Counted from the stretch's first letter, positions 24,755 to 48,721 are shown. The stretch: DNA of 64,000 bases from Seriola aureovittata (GCF_021018895.1 NC_079372.1:21285237-21349236); one strand, 5' to 3'. A program made the numbers and translations. Notes: generated by a model not told the origin, from the sequence alone.

Positions 24755-25110
24755 CGAATATGAAGCTGGAGCCGGCAGGTGATTATCATAGCGTGAAGTG
24801 TGGAGGCAGGGGGAAACAGCTAGCCCGGCTCTGTCTGTTTCTTTCTGGGAGTGGTTATTTCCTGGACTATTGTCAAAATGAGATATGTTAATCAGTGAGC
24901 TTTAGAGGTGTTGGTAGGTGGATTTTGTTGTTAACCTTTGAACAGAGCCGGTCAGCTGTTTCCCTCTGACTCCAGTTTTTATGCCAGGCCAAGCTTGACA
25001 CCAAATTTAGCAGACAAGACATGAGAGTGGTATCGATCTTCTCGTCTAACTCTCTGCTAGAAAGCAAATAGATGCGTTTCCCAGAATGTAAAACTGTTCC
25101 TTAATATTAT
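24755..25110 (+). repeat. Dispersed teleost repeat, copy 4
   Basis: It contains AACAGCTAGCCCGGCTCTGTC, GTTAATCAGTGAGCTTTAGAG, GTCAGCTGTTTCCCTCTGAC and GATCTTCTCGTCTAACTCTC in the order typical of this interspersed fish repeat. It is the most complete of the five copies in the window. Its ends were not resolved. Confidence 0.6.
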
Positions 25111-28100
25111 GTTTTCAGGTTCAAATTTTCCCCCTTGAACAAGTATTGACCCATTAGCAGGAGAATTTCAAGTTACAAATCCTATCAAGAGAGGAGGCGT
25201 CATCTGGTGAATCATCCCCTCCAATCCAGTGGAGTAGAGATAATACTGCCCTTTTATATGGCCAGTGTCTACAATATTATAGCCTGACCAGTACTGGAAT
25301 TTTGAGCCCTATACTGATATAAAAAATCTGATAACAATAGGTTATATTAGCTGATAAAAATTTGTTTTTACATAAACACATAATAAACATAATCTTGTTA
25401 GGATTCCTTAGATTTGTTTTTAAAAGTACTGTGACCGTGATACACACTAGGCAGGACATTTTACAGCTGAAAAATAAACTTGTCAGAGCTTGTAGTTGTG
25501 ACACTATTTCTAGAGAACCTTAAACTTCAGTGCTGACGTTTTGTGTTATACTTATCAGGCGATCTTATCAGCTTATCGGCCCAAAACTGAAACATACACC
25601 ACTACTGATCTGTAATAAGCATCACCTGACCTGGCCAATTTGTCAGTGTGGCTCCAGCTCATACATTCAAAGATATGCAAAGACGTGTTTATAACTATCA
25701 AGTCACATTAAGATATTCTGACTCAGATCATAGAACTAGATTAAATGATGTAACTAATAATCCATTGTATTTCTGCTATTTCTGATCAGAAATAGTTGAT
25801 ACATCATGTTTTATGAAGATATTCAAAAAAAATAGTAATTGCAAGTTTTTACTTGCATAATGTTTTGTGTATAAATCTTTGAAATCAAAATTTTACCTGC
25901 AGTTAAAGTCCGAATGAGTAAAATTTGAAATTTTCCCTCACCCCGCATGCACCGCTTCACCTTTCACTGAGATCACACAATTAGAATTATTCTATAATCT
26001 CCTATAAACTCCACACGTCTTCACTAAGAGCTGCCAGTTTTTTTTTTGCCTTTGCCATTTATTGTAGCTGTTTATACACAAACTGGAACAAATCAATTAC
26101 AATGGAATTTTTACAGCGACAAACGATGCGTTACTGACAGCCTCCTGAGCTTTAAATATAGAAATAAAAACTCTCCAGAGAAACCTGGCCGTTCTTTGAT
26201 TAGACGTGTAAAGAGGAACAAGTTCAGAACTGACAGAAAAAGGAAGCAAATACATCAACACAACCAGTTTTGACCTCAAGAACGCTGGAACTTCCTGTGT
26301 CTAAATGTTCAAACGAAACATTTTCCATTGCTTACCGCTGCATGTTAAAGGTCCCACAGTGGTTTCAGTTGTGCTATGTGCTTTTTGTAAACTGAGGTGT
26401 TAAATAAAAACTGTGAAAATATTAAGTTGATTAATACCTCCATTTCTCTAGCTCCCCCAGAACAAGGAAACTAGCTGGTAAAAGAGCAGTATAGTGTGAA
26501 CAGTATAACCTGTGAATGTAGCTGCAATGGTATATTAAGATCCACACTTAGCATCTTAGCCACTTTCACTAAATCTGATCCCACGCCACCTGGTGAGTTG
26601 ATCTGCGCTCAGCCACAAATAGCAAACAATTAGCAAATAGGAGCAACATCTGACCATATGTGGCTGGGACAAAAAGAAAAGTGGGGGAAAATCAAATCAA
26701 CACTATTTTGTTAACACAGTTGTGTTTAATAGGCACACATAAATGATACACATATAACTATAGTCTAATTGTTAAAACAGACCTTTAAAGACCTTTAATG
26801 CTTAATGTAAAGACTGTAGATATTTATAATAGAACTTATCAAGATCAACTTTTTAAGTTCTGTCAGTGCTGTTTCCTTTTGTTTGTGATTCGACACATCT
26901 GTTGATGATACCAGTGGTAGTTTTAGTCATTTCATAGTAATATCTGACCTTTAAAATTATAGTGCATCCATTGGCGTGGTAACAGGGTCTACCATTTAAT
27001 GCTCTTGATGAACATTACTTCCTTTGTTCAGTGCAATAATCTCCTTCTCTGAGCTGAAGAGAGATCGGTTACAAACTATAACTCTGTCCTCTGCATGAAC
27101 GTGAGCCAACATGTGCAGTAAAACACAACTTCTATCTGCCGTCACAGTTCCCTCTTTGTTCTCGCTCCTGTTAGACCTTGTTCCACATAACTGCATGCAC
27201 ATTTACATGTATACGCAGATACAAAATGACACAAAGAGAAAACAAAGTATTCCCTAGATGTTACAGATGGATAAGGGGGTTTGTGTGCAAAGAATTTTTA
27301 TCGCCACAGTTGATAGAAAGACCTTGCAGTGTTGCTCATGCAGCACTCATGATGCATAAGAGTCAATTTTGCAGCAGTTGTGTTGCTGACATCTTTAAAA
27401 ATCCATTAAATCTAATCTATTAAGAATAAATGCCAATGATGCAGAAATTTCAGAAGCATCCAGAATCCCAAAAATCATGCAGCTGACTGACTGAGCCATA
27501 GGCATTTTTGTCTTCTCAGTCTTCCCTTTGTGGCAAAGAGTATCGAACAACATCTTGTGATTTTCCCTTTTCACAAGATTTACAGTTGAAAAGAGATAAA
27601 GTGTCACAGTTTGCAACACCAGACACTAGAGGAAACCAGATCATCGTAAATCTACATGTTCTAAATCAGCATGGGATTAATCCGTGCACAATGCCCAAAC
27701 AATACAGGGTGCAACATGTCAGACTGATGATGTGGCTGACGTCTTTATTTCCTGATGATCCCTCACGTGGGTGTGTGAACACAGTTACATACGTAAACAG
27801 CAATAAAACAAGCGACACTGGCCCAATAATCAGTAAATATAATATTTACTTACCATTATTATATTATAAATTAAATAAATGAATGTAGCATGCTAAATGT
27901 CCAGTAGCTACAGAATAGATAATGTATCCATTTTTATTATATTAAACTTAGCAAAATAGGCCCAAGATTTAAAAAGTTGATTAAAATAGCACTCCACTAG
28001 TTTAGCATTACACTTCTAACATTGTCAGATTCATGATGCACAGTTTAATAACTAACTACCGCCTACATTACCCACAGTCCAACTTGACTGCTGACAGTTT

Positions 28101-28688
28101 GGTCGGAGATTTGAGTGTATTTTACCAGTAGCAGCTAACAAAGCCTTGAGCTGCTAACCTGAACTTTAACTTATTCTGGATTGTTATCTCCACCATTTAT
28201 TATGATATTAGGTGCGGTAGTCTTTTCATCTGTTTTCTAAAAACACAAACACTTCTGTATCTCAAGTAAGAAAATTAGTGATTATTTCAAGTCATCTACA
28301 ATGCCAGGACATAACTAGTTTTATATTCACTCCTAGTCGTGTGTGACACATAATACTTGATCAGCACAGTGTACTTTGTCGCATTCAAGGGTCATTTTGT
28401 GCTTTAATTGTTTATTTATTAATCAGCCTATCATAAACTAGTTTATAATGCGTTCACAGCATTGATCCTCTGGGTTCTTGTACTGCACACTTTATGTTTA
28501 TGTTCAGCCTTAGATGAGTGTGACCTCCAAAGCATTCCACTATTCTTTGAATAATTTAGTCACTATAAGGCGATGTGAAATAGGCCAGACTATTAACATT
28601 TTAACATCACAATGGTATTTTCCTGTTGATAATCACAGACCCTAACGTCTTGCTGTTTCTCCTCTGTTATCCTCCTGTAGAAGGCACC

Positions 28689-37951
<9,263 letters not shown>

Positions 37952-40683
37952 GACTGAACATGTTTTCTGTTACAATATTCATACTTTACAGCCAGTCCAG
38001 TTTCTACATGCAGCAGTGCAGTTCAGAGAGTCTAAATTGCACTGCTACGGTCTCTCTTTCTCCTTCACATTCACACACACATAATATATACTAACAAGGG
38101 ACTGTACAAAAATTACTGGGGAGGGTTGAAACGTCTGTTATTTTAATGAAGCTAGGCCCTGCCTAACATTTTGAATATTTTCATTGGGCCCCCCTTCCTT
38201 TGAATTAGAACTTTTTGGAGTAGAGACCATATTACAGAGACAGTAGAGAGCAAAATATAAATACAATATACATATCAAATATTATTATTGATATTATTAA
38301 TATTTTGACAACACAATCCTACCTCATACTTCGGTCAGGGGCACAGCACAATAGATACTGTAAGATGATGTTTGGTCATCGGCTAATATGGCCACAGCTA
38401 CATTATCCTCACAAAACCGACCATTAATCATTTGGCATTCTTGTAAATCAGTAGTGATTAGTTAAGACAGATATATGTGTTTGTTACTTATGTAGTTTCA
38501 AATATAAAAAGTGACCCACAAAATAATGCTTAACATAATTTATTTTTTACTTTTGCTGCACTCAGTTTTGTTTTACTACTGATTGCACACATAATGTGGA
38601 TCACTGTATTGTGAGATAAAGCTGCACATCATTATGCACAGAAAACATGTGGCCTGACATTTAGTACACATGCTCTATCTAGATATAATTGTGGGTAACA
38701 GGTCATTTGCATTACTGAGCTTTGCAGATGAGAGGTGGGTTGTAAAACGGGACTCGTGCAGGACTCTTCTCTAGACGTATAAGTGAAAATAACAAATGTG
38801 CTTGGATAAGCCCTGCCAGTGCACAGGCACAACTGAGATACAGTACTTTTCCAAGGGAAGGCTGAAATAAAACCGATTTTGTGGAAAAAAGCAGGTCCCA
38901 CTCTGCCGTATAATATTCGAACTACTTATTCCTGAAGAAAAAACAAAAGCCAATTAGCTCTCCCATTTTTCTGCTCTCACCCGCTGTATAATTTTTGTAC
39001 AGTCCCTAACACTCCAACACCTTTGAAGGTATGGCTACATAACATTTACAGTATGTATGAGGCCAAAGTGTCCAGTATATGTTATTGTAAAAGTATGACT
39101 TTCTCACACACAAAATATTATATTACTCAGTACAAAGATACGTGGCCATATTCACAAACAGACAACTGACGGCCTGAAAGAAGTGACAGTCAAAGGATTT
39201 TTAGCTGTTAAGCTCCAGCACACAATTTGCATCCATCAAAAGGAAGGTATAACCACAACACACATGTTCACAGTGAAATATCTGCAGTGCTCAGCTCCAA
39301 TAATACTGTGTTGATATCAAAGGTTTGGCAAACAAAACTGTTAAATGTACAGTGTTGTACATTGTAAAGGGAGAGTGGGTACTGTGGATGATACAAAGTG
39401 CAAGACTATTTATGTTCTATTGATATTTTTCCATTTTACTGTGGGTTGTTTCAGCATTACTCCTCTATAGTGCCTTTTGCAGTGGTTGTTCCATTTTCAG
39501 ACTAAACATTTATATATTCCATGTGGTCTGATAAACATAAAAGCATATAAATGCAAGTATTTAGGAATAGTGTCTTTAATGTGGAGCCACATTAACGAAT
39601 AATGCTTGTTGATTATTTTGATCCATTATATATTAGGTTAAATGTTAATATATACAAGGGGTGTAATGATTCATCAAATCCAGTTTGGTTCAGACCTTGT
39701 CTTCTTTTTTTTCTGGGGGGGGGTTCCCTACACTACTGACTTTAATGTGCCCAGGGGTGTGCAGTCTCAGGGTTATTGTCCATCTTGAGCTAATTAAACT
39801 AACCTTTACCGCAGGCATGGTCACTTGATCATGATTAGATCAAAAGTCACATGACATGCAGTTGGATGACAATGAAATAGGTGTAATGTGTAATATTAAT
39901 ATAAGAGCAAATTATACAACTATAGTCAGTTTAAATAGAATAATAATTTCATGCTTTGCATGAAATAACTTGTAGTTAATTGTGAAATCAGAAACAGTTT
40001 TTGATAAATTACTAATGTAATAAGACTTCAAGTTGTACCTGCAGCAGTGGGGGTGGGGTGGGTTGCTGGATGTCTATATCACGGTCTCAGTCCCAGAATC
40101 ATTACACCCCTAATACATACATCTCACATCTTTTTGCCTTCTTTTCTCTGTTTGGAAAATTTATTTTATTTATTTGTGCAAACAGTACTGTTCTGAGCAT
40201 CATTCTACCTTGAATGTAATGAGTTTTGAAAACGAAAAGCTTTTTCTATCCTTCTTTTTCTTTGTCCTTTGAGGTGACTTTTTTTTTTCATTATTATTCA
40301 TTTAGGGAGAAGTGTGAGCAACAATATGTGAAAGAATTTTGCGTTGACACATTATTGACACATTATTGAATCAATTCCTAGCATTGGACACTTATAGGTG
40401 TGTTTTTCCTCATCCATATAAATCCCTTTGCATAATGTATTAGACGCTTGGATCAATGCAACTGTGATGGAAATTTTCTAATAAATTGTTTTACAAGCAA
40501 TCATTGATCCAAATGTGTATTTATATAACAATACTATGCTAGATACATATATAAACATATATATTTTTACACGTTAATGTGTTTGTTTGTGGGCATGTAC
40601 TGTTTTAATAAAGGTTGAGGCAAATTCTAATTTTTTTAATTTTAATTTAAAAACTGTATATATGACAATATTATTCAAATAAA
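37952..40683 (+). terminator. hck: hck 3' UTR with three candidate poly(A) signals
   Basis: Downstream of the TGA there is no further coding exon. AATAAA hexamers occur at 40480-40485, 40607-40612 and 40678-40683, near the next promoter, implying a 3' UTR of roughly 2.5-2.7 kb. A MITE is embedded at 39657-40111. Which signal is used cannot be decided from sequence. Confidence 0.6.
39657..40111. mobile_element. MITE of about 455 bp in the hck 3' UTR
   Basis: AGGGGTGTAATGATTC at 39657-39672 is the exact reverse complement of GAATCATTACACCCCT at 40096-40111. The interior has a (G)9 run and no coding capacity. The end sequence resembles the 'AGGGGTGTAACGATTCA' termini of a common fish DNA-transposon family. 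The target-site duplication is unclear. Confidence 0.8.
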
Positions 40684-40889
40684 GATAAGAAAGAATACTG
40701 CAACAAAAGAACAAACAAAAGAAATAAACAAGTAGTACGATTTATTTATATTGGTAATCATTTCAGTTCACTATTGGGATCATAAATGACTGCTGTTAAG
40801 TAGTAGTTCATTGTGGGTTCGTCAAATAAAATGAAAAAAAAATCGAAAACCAATACCTTCCGCAACGTCACTTATGACACGTATTCAAA
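40684..40889 (+). promoter_or_regulatory. tm9sf4: tm9sf4 promoter in a very short intergenic gap
   Basis: Only about 200-400 bp separate the candidate hck poly(A) signals from the tm9sf4 start. The segment has a CCAAT box at 40850-40854 and a CRE-like AACGTCAC at 40864-40871. It ends in CAAAATGGCGGCCGCGG, a YY1-type consensus (AANATGGCGGC) whose ATG is the start codon. There is no TATA box. These are housekeeping-type promoter features. Confidence 0.6.
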
Positions 40890-43800
40890 ATGGCGGCCGC
40901 GGCTATGGTAAGTGGAAAAGCGAACTCTTTCTTCAAACTACACATCGCCGATACTGTCTTCCCATATTACCCCAGAAACAGTGCTGTAATTGTGGCAGAG
41001 TAGAGGTATAACATGGTCCGTAAATAACGTTTAAATGGCAACAAGATGTGGATTCACAGGAGTTCGCTGCTGTTTGAATTTTGAGGATGCTAACTGCTTG
41101 CTGGAGTTAGCTAAGTTAGCTAGCGTTACCTAGCTTAACTGTCAGTTAAGCTGTGGCTAGAAAAACTGATTTGCGTATTTTGCCTGGTATATTAAAATCT
41201 TCCGACAAAGTATAAATAAACACACACTTGGTTGGTGGGCTGTCACTCGCTGTACAGCCGAAATAAATCAGCTAGCCGAACTTTGGCTTAACGTTAGCTG
41301 TTAGCAGGCAGCGTCAGTTTGAGGTTGTTGCCGGTATAGCAAGTTTAAAGTATTGAAATATATCAAGATGACGGCAGCAGATCAGCTACAGAATAAAAAC
41401 ACAACACTAATGAGACTGTCTTTGTTGTTCAACTGTGCTGGTACTTTGTGATAACATAAATATAGTTCAAGTCTGTACCCATGTTTGCTAACTTCCTTCA
41501 GTGCCATATCATAACTCAGAATGCCCTATAATTAATACGTGCTCCCCTGGGACTTGTTCCTCATGTGCATGTGGTGTTTCAGTTTCACAGGGTCATAATT
41601 AGGCTTTTAATCATGGAACAATGCAGAATGACACCGACACACGTCTAGACAAAGTAATTACAGTAAATTTGAATGTGGCTCAGCTGGTAGAGGGTGTCAT
41701 CACTAAGTTTGGTATTGGGCTCCCCCAGTCTACATTTCCAAATGTTCAGGCACTGAGCTAGACAATGAACCCCAATGGTTAGGCCAGTACTTTGTATGGT
41801 AGCTGTGTGTGAAAGACAGCTCAACTGTAAAGCAGATAAATACAGTCCGTTTACCACACCATTTAGATTTTGTTTTGGGTTAACGCATCAAACCATTTTT
41901 CTGTTGCTACAGCTTTATGTTTGGGTTCAAAATAAATCTCCCAAGTATCATATCTCCTGCTGACTGCAGCCAGTTTCTCAAAGGCATGTGGAGAACTCTG
42001 TTTCTCTGTCGCATTCTGGCAAACACAAGCATAGATGTCATGTGAAGTTTTTCTCTTTACCTCTTCGCCATCTCTGAATCACCTAGGCGACAGTTGTATG
42101 CTCCGTGTCTCCTATCTCAGCTTGGAAACCCTGTAGGTCCCTCAGTGTCTACATGCCATGGTCTGTATGAATCTTTGCAGCGTTGTCTTCACAGGAACAG
42201 ATTTACAGCTATAGCTTTTTGCCATTTAAAAAAGAAAACCATACTGGGGAATATTCAGTTCCATAGAAATATCCATTTATTTTCCCCCAGTCAAATTTTT
42301 ATTGACTTGAATAGATTTCTCTCACTTTTTCATCTTGCTGGCTAAAGTATATCCCAATATGTAAAAGCCCTGATTATGTTTCTGGATAAACTTGAGAGAG
42401 TAACTGAGATGTTGGTTTTGGTTTATTGTTAGAGGAAAGCCGGGCATCGTATGCATTTTTGATGTACATTGTCTTCCCTGCAAATAGAAACAACACTTTT
42501 GCAGGTGAGGTGTAATACAGATAAGTTATAACACGTTTCTGTGTATGCAGTTACATCATGATTAGGAAGCAGTTTCAGGTTTACTCTGCTTGAATGCATT
42601 TCTTGAAAGATAAAACACACACTGCTATTAGTGCAAAGTAACTGTCCCTCTTATCTTTTTCCTTTAATTTGACGCGCAGCATAGCCTGTACCTCTGTCAT
42701 AAAGCCACAGTATTTGTAATTACTGTAAACGTTCTTGTACTTTATGTGGCATGATGAAATTAGTTTATGTTCATTATCTTTTTGTCTTTCATACACTTAC
42801 ACCATGTTTTATATTTGTCAGATCTTCTAATAAACACATTATCTAGCTTTTGTGTGTGGTAAAATATTTGGTGGTGTCTGTGTTGCAGGAGACGTGGTGG
42901 GCCTTGCTGCTGTTGTCCTTGTTGCCTGTGGTCCGGCCCTTTTACGTTCCTGGAGTTGCTCCCCGGGACTTCCGTGATGGTGAGACAGTAGATATTAAGG
43001 TAAGACTAAAATTCAATTGATCAATATTTCACAGATCAATAGAAACATTGTGATATGGTTGTTTAATGGTTGCCGCCATCACCGCAGCTGAAACAAACTG
43101 AACCAAACGGCCAAGCATACCAGAGATGGTTTGATCCCAACCAAACAGGTTATGGGGGAAAGCACCTTACAGGCTCACACCTTGCTATTCCCTTTGAACT
43201 TTTGCAAAAAATGGCAGAGTACTGCTGTTAATTATGATTGAGCATTGAAAGTTAACAGATTCCAATGTCATTCAGACCAATCAGGTGTGAGTGTAGTTTT
43301 GCGTATCACTATGCAGTATCTGTGACCCAACAAGCCAGTCAGTGAGACCATTTGTTTTTCAGGCAGTGAAGCTGACTAGCTCCCGTACCCAGCTTCCTTA
43401 TGAATACTACTCCCTCCCTTTCTGTAAGCCAGAATCTGTTTTCTACAAGGGAGAGAACCTGGGTAAGTGTGCTGCTGCAGATATGTGACTTTATCACTTA
43501 ATTTGACCAGATCCTATTCAGGAAAATCAATGTTATATTACATGCTGCAATAAAAAAAAAAAATACAAATTTTATTTCGCATGTTTTCGTATATGTATAT
43601 TCTCTTTTGTAGGTGAGGTGTTACGTGGGGACCGTATTGTGAATACCCTTTACAATGTTGAGATGAACAAAGACAAGAAATGTGAGATGATGTGCAACAA
43701 GAAAAAGCTCAGCATAGAAGAGAGCAAGCTGGTAGCTGAGCGAATCCAGGAGGAGTATTATGTTCACCTGTGAGCATTCATTCATCACTGTTGTTTGGAG

Positions 43801-46800
43801 GGTTATCCATTCTAAATGCCTTTCTTCACCAATTGCTTTGTAGAATAACATGCATTAGTTTATTTTTAAATTGTTTTTTTTTCAATGACTTGAAAATAAA
43901 TCAATGAATTTTGCAATAATTTATCGGAGCATGTCTACTTTAGTGCTTTGTAGCAACCAGTAACATAAGTGGAAGATTCTTTTTAGGCCATATATTTCTA
44001 AAAATAACCTTGCTCTCTAGCATTTTGTATGTTGATTGTACAACCAAAACTAATTGAACACCTCCATATGTCTTTCAGTATTGCAGATAACCTGCCAGTT
44101 GCCACCAGGTTAGAATTTTACCCCAACAGAGAGGCAGGAGGCGAGGAGGAACAAAAGAAAGATGTGGTGAAGGATATCCAGTTTGAACATGGCTACAGAC
44201 TGGGCTTTGTCGACAACAACAAGGTGGATGTTATGGGGTTTTGTCATATCTGATTAAGATTTAACTCTTAATAAAGAATACTTTAACTTTGATTGTTGCA
44301 TATTTAATAATGTTTTCATTTATTAGAATATATGATAGAGAAACACATTTGAAGCAATGTTTTTAGGGGCTTTAAAGTAAACATGTCTTGAAAATTCTGG
44401 AGAATTTTAAATAATTCATCCACTGATGATTAAATTATGAAAATGAAACCAATGTCACATGTCTTGGGTAATGTTTTCTTCCTTGAAATTAATTGCAACA
44501 CTCTTATGCTTGTCCTTTGTTGCGAACAGTCTTCACTCAGGGTCAAGCTAAAAGTCAAATTGTATAGACTTAAATGACCTGAAACGTGTTGAAAATTACG
44601 GGACCTCAGGAAGACAGTCAAAACATTTTTTGTCTTTTTATTTTAATTTTTTGAAATTGAAATGTGGAAAACAGTGAGTGCATGCCACTAGCACAACAGG
44701 AAATAGCAGCAGTACTGGAAATAGAGCAGAAGTCAGCATTTTGTTTAATGTAGAACTGAAATGATGTTTGATGTTTAAGGGCACTAATCTTTGTCTTGTG
44801 CCTTCCCTTTTCTTCTTCACAGTTTTATCTGCACAACCACCTCTCCTTCATCCTGTACTTCCACAGGGAGAAGCTGGAAGAGGGGGAAATTCACGACTAC
44901 AGGGTGGTGCGATTTGAGGTCGTACCCCAAAGTGTAAAAGTAGATGGTAGGTGTAGACACGCCTGAACAGCTTAAGTAACGCTTCTGCCCATGGTGATTA
45001 AAAACTATTTGCATAGCAGGAAGACACACAAGTGTTGCCTCCAAAGAGGCCAGTAAAGTAAAAGTTGTTATCACTGACTCCTTGTAGCACTTTTGTTTTA
45101 TTGTAGTGTAATTATTTCTTCTCAGACCTGAAAGCAGTGGAAAATGAAAAGACTTGCACCTTGCCTGAGGCCAGTGGCTCTGCACCCCAGGAGATTGACC
45201 CAAACAAGGAGAATGAGGTCCTCTTCACCTACTCTGTCCACTGGGAGGTCAGTGATGGGATTCTCAGTGAAACATCTTTTAACCAAGAGTCAGACCAGTC
45301 TTTAACCCCGAATAAATTCCTAAAACATGTGTTTGATTCATTTATTTTTGTCCATTTGAGCATCTTACTCTCTTGCTCTCTTTTGATTTCTTTTATACCT
45401 TTTTGTTCTTTTCAAATCAATTCTACTAAAGTACTAAAAAGTCAAAACAATAAATAAGTGTTACTGTTCAAATCTTGAAGACTGCAGTTGTAGGGTTTAT
45501 CAATTCACAATCACAGAAGTTGGACTATAATTTCCAAACTGTGAGTTTTCTAGGAAATGGATTTAAGCAAAGGTATATAAGTGTAGAGGAAGGACTGCTG
45601 ACCCTCCTGTCCCCTCTGTGCAGGAGAGTGAGGTGAAGTGGGCATCTCGCTGGGACACATACCTGACCATGAGCGACGTCCAGATTCACTGGTTCTCCAT
45701 TGTCAACTCTGTGGTGGTCGTCTTCTTCCTGTCTGGTATGTCCAATTTTTCACAAATCCTGCTCAGCTCAACTGTCATCATGTCCATATCAACACAATAA
45801 AGCACCTTAAGTAATTAGGCACATGGACCTTTGAAGCTTGTGAATGTTATGTAAGTCTATTAAATCCGTATTGTGTCATACATACAAAAGATAAATCAGC
45901 ATGTGAAAAGTTAAAATTTCCGTCATCATATCTGACTGACATCTTTGTTGTTCCCTGTCTTTTCTCCCTCAGGGATTCTGAGTATGATCATTATCAGGAC
46001 CTTGAGGAAGGACATCGCTAACTACAACAGAGAGGATGACATTGTAAGAAAATGAAAACCTAACACCTAAGAGAGTTGTCATGGTTTCAGCCATTCCTTG
46101 GGGAAAGAACACTAATAATGTGTCCAGGCACTTGACCACGTTTTTCTTCTCCCTAACCAGGAGGACACCATGGAGGAGTCGGGATGGAAGAATGTCCATG
46201 GTGATGTCTTCAGGCCACCTCAGTATCCCATGATCCTCAGCTCTCTGCTGGGCTCAGGGATCCAGCTCTTCTGCATGATCCTCATCGTCATCTGTGAGTT
46301 TGTTATCTCTATCATCAGTTCCCTAGTGATGTTGACAGTTTGTTGAACTTTCATTCATATTGTCATATAGATCAATAAATGGAGTGGATTAACTTTAAGT
46401 TCTGCATAAGGACCTTATATGTTTGTCAATGTATATGAAAAATCTATCTTTGAAAAATTCAAACTGCCATGTTTCCTGTGTGTGTAGTTGTTGCCATGTT
46501 GGGCATGTTGTCTCCATCCAGTAGAGGAGCCTTGATGACCACTTCTTGCTTCCTTTTCATGTTCATGGGGTAAGAGCCAAATTCATCTGTCTGAGCCCCA
46601 CTAAGAAAAACCCCAAAGATGCTTCTTTTCAAATAAAATGTTTTTACACTGCTTTTTCCTGTGGATGTGTTTCCTGCAGTGTATTTGGTGGCTACTTTGC
46701 TGGCAGACTGTACCGCACACTGAAGGGCCATCGGTGGAAGAAAGGAGCATTTTGTGTGAGTCAATAATGAATTAAAAAAATTGCCTTTCATCACTCCAGA

Positions 46801-48650
46801 GTTTGTATATTCACATATTTTTCAATGCAAACCCAATGTTTGCTTTGTGTTTTTCAAACAAGTCTATTAAATTTTTATGCATTTTGAAATTGTGTTGCTG
46901 TAAACAACTAGGCTTAGCTTGTCCTTGTTTGTCTCCTCTGTAGACAGCAACTCTGTATCCTGCAGTGGTTTTTGGAATTTGTTTCATCCTCAACTGTTTC
47001 ATCTGGGGAGAACACTCCTCTGGGGCGGTGAGTGTCATGGCTCAGAAACACACATCTAAAATGTATCACAGATTAAGAAACGGCAATTCCTTTACTGTAA
47101 TTGTGATGTTAATATGAGTAATAGATATAGTTATAGTTGTAATAAATCACTTGTAATACTTGAACCACTTAAACTTGAACCTATATAAATCTTGTTACAT
47201 ATAAAAAGTTAAATTCTTAAACAATAAAACAAACTTGCTCATTTCAGTGCACACAGAGATTTTGTTGCTACAAACTTGCATGTTCTGGTATGATGTTGGC
47301 TAATGTTAGATATCGCTGTGTAACTGACATTACTTGGCCGATTTCTTCATCTTTCTTTACTTGTGCTGTTGCCATTCTGTGTTTGTAACTTGACTCAGAT
47401 AAACATTTCAATGGCTTTATCACAAAATCAAACCAGCAAGTAAACACACTGTTATTGAAATGTTTATCTGTGACATGCTGAAAAGTAAAACATAACAGAA
47501 GCAAAGAAAAGTAATAAAAGTAGTTCAGTGTTATCAGTTATACGTAGAAATACCTATCTTAGGTTTGCTAACATTAGCCACCACAAGATACTCATCTATT
47601 CATACAAGATACTGGTATGAATTCATTCATAAGAGGAAGAACAGTTCCAGTTTTATTTGTAATAAGAACATTAAAAGACATTCAAAAAATATCTGTAATG
47701 TCATCATTTGTTTATTCAGCAACATAATCACCTGTGATATCTATAATTTAAAAACATATATTTTGTAAGCACGAGACTTGATAGACAGGTATGACTTGTC
47801 TTTGTTGTTTCGCAATGAAGAAAACGCCTGAGAACATATATCACATGACCATTCACCATACACTGAGCATGAGCGAGCTGGTGTGAACAAAAAGATTTCA
47901 GTAACAAGAAAAGTTGAGAGAAAGCAAGTGGCAGCATGGTGTACTACAACGTAAGACACCGGAACTAGATTTATTACAAAAGAGCATATAGGCGGTTGGT
48001 TTATCTTCATTTTCTAATTTAAAGTTTATCAGTACATTGACTTGGATTCTTAAACATTGTCATTTATCTTTTAACAATTCTTCCCGTGTCCCTGTTCTTC
48101 TCTCTCACCCCATCAGGTTCCTTTCACTACAATGCTGGCCCTGCTGTGCATGTGGTTTGGTATCTCCATGCCTTTGGTCTACCTGGGCTACTACTTTGGC
48201 TTCCGCAAGCAGCCGTATGATAACCCAGTACGCACCAACCAGATCCCTCGGCAGGTCCCAGAGCAGCGGTGGTACATGAACAAGTTTGTAGGGTGAGTGT
48301 TTAAGCAATCTAAAAGTCTGATCGTAATTCCTGGCCAGTTACTGGGACGGCTGTCGCCTGTAGTGTAGTGTTTGAACTTTTGAGTTGAGGCATGATCTTC
48401 TTTTCTTTCCGCCAGAATCCTGATGGCTGGGATCCTGCCATTTGGTGCCATGTTCATTGAACTCTTCTTCATTTTCAGTGTGAGTACAGCTGCTCTGCTC
48501 TGTTACGATCAGTTCAAAGTCAGTCATCTCTTCCTTCAATAAATTTAAACTTAATACTGATAGAAGTTTCATTTGGTGGATAAGTAACTTATGTGAAGTC
48601 AGGTGGTTTAGTCCTCACACTTACTATGACTTACACATAAATGTAAGTTA

Positions 48651-48721
<71 letters not shown>

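Larger units (their letters stand above)
20284..28680 (+). other. hck: hck intron 1, repeat-rich
   Basis: This is an 8.4-kb interval between the inferred untranslated exon and the first coding exon. Contents recognised: a short GT run near 20653-20670, a (CTTT)n tract at 21700-21767, dispersed repeat copies at about 22960-23270 and 24755-25110, and a complete TTAA-flanked MITE at 23276-23591. No additional exon could be supported, and the many short open frames are unrelated to known families. Confidence 0.55.

Noticed and set aside
26340..26420. Another AGGTCCCA MITE end ('TTAAAGGTCCCACAG')
   Set aside because: Only the first nine or so bases match; the body and far terminus do not resemble the family, so chance or a very decayed copy is likely.
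44817..45203. 128-residue antisense frame across two tm9sf4 exons
   Set aside because: It is antisense to conserved luminal-domain exons and is explained by codon bias.
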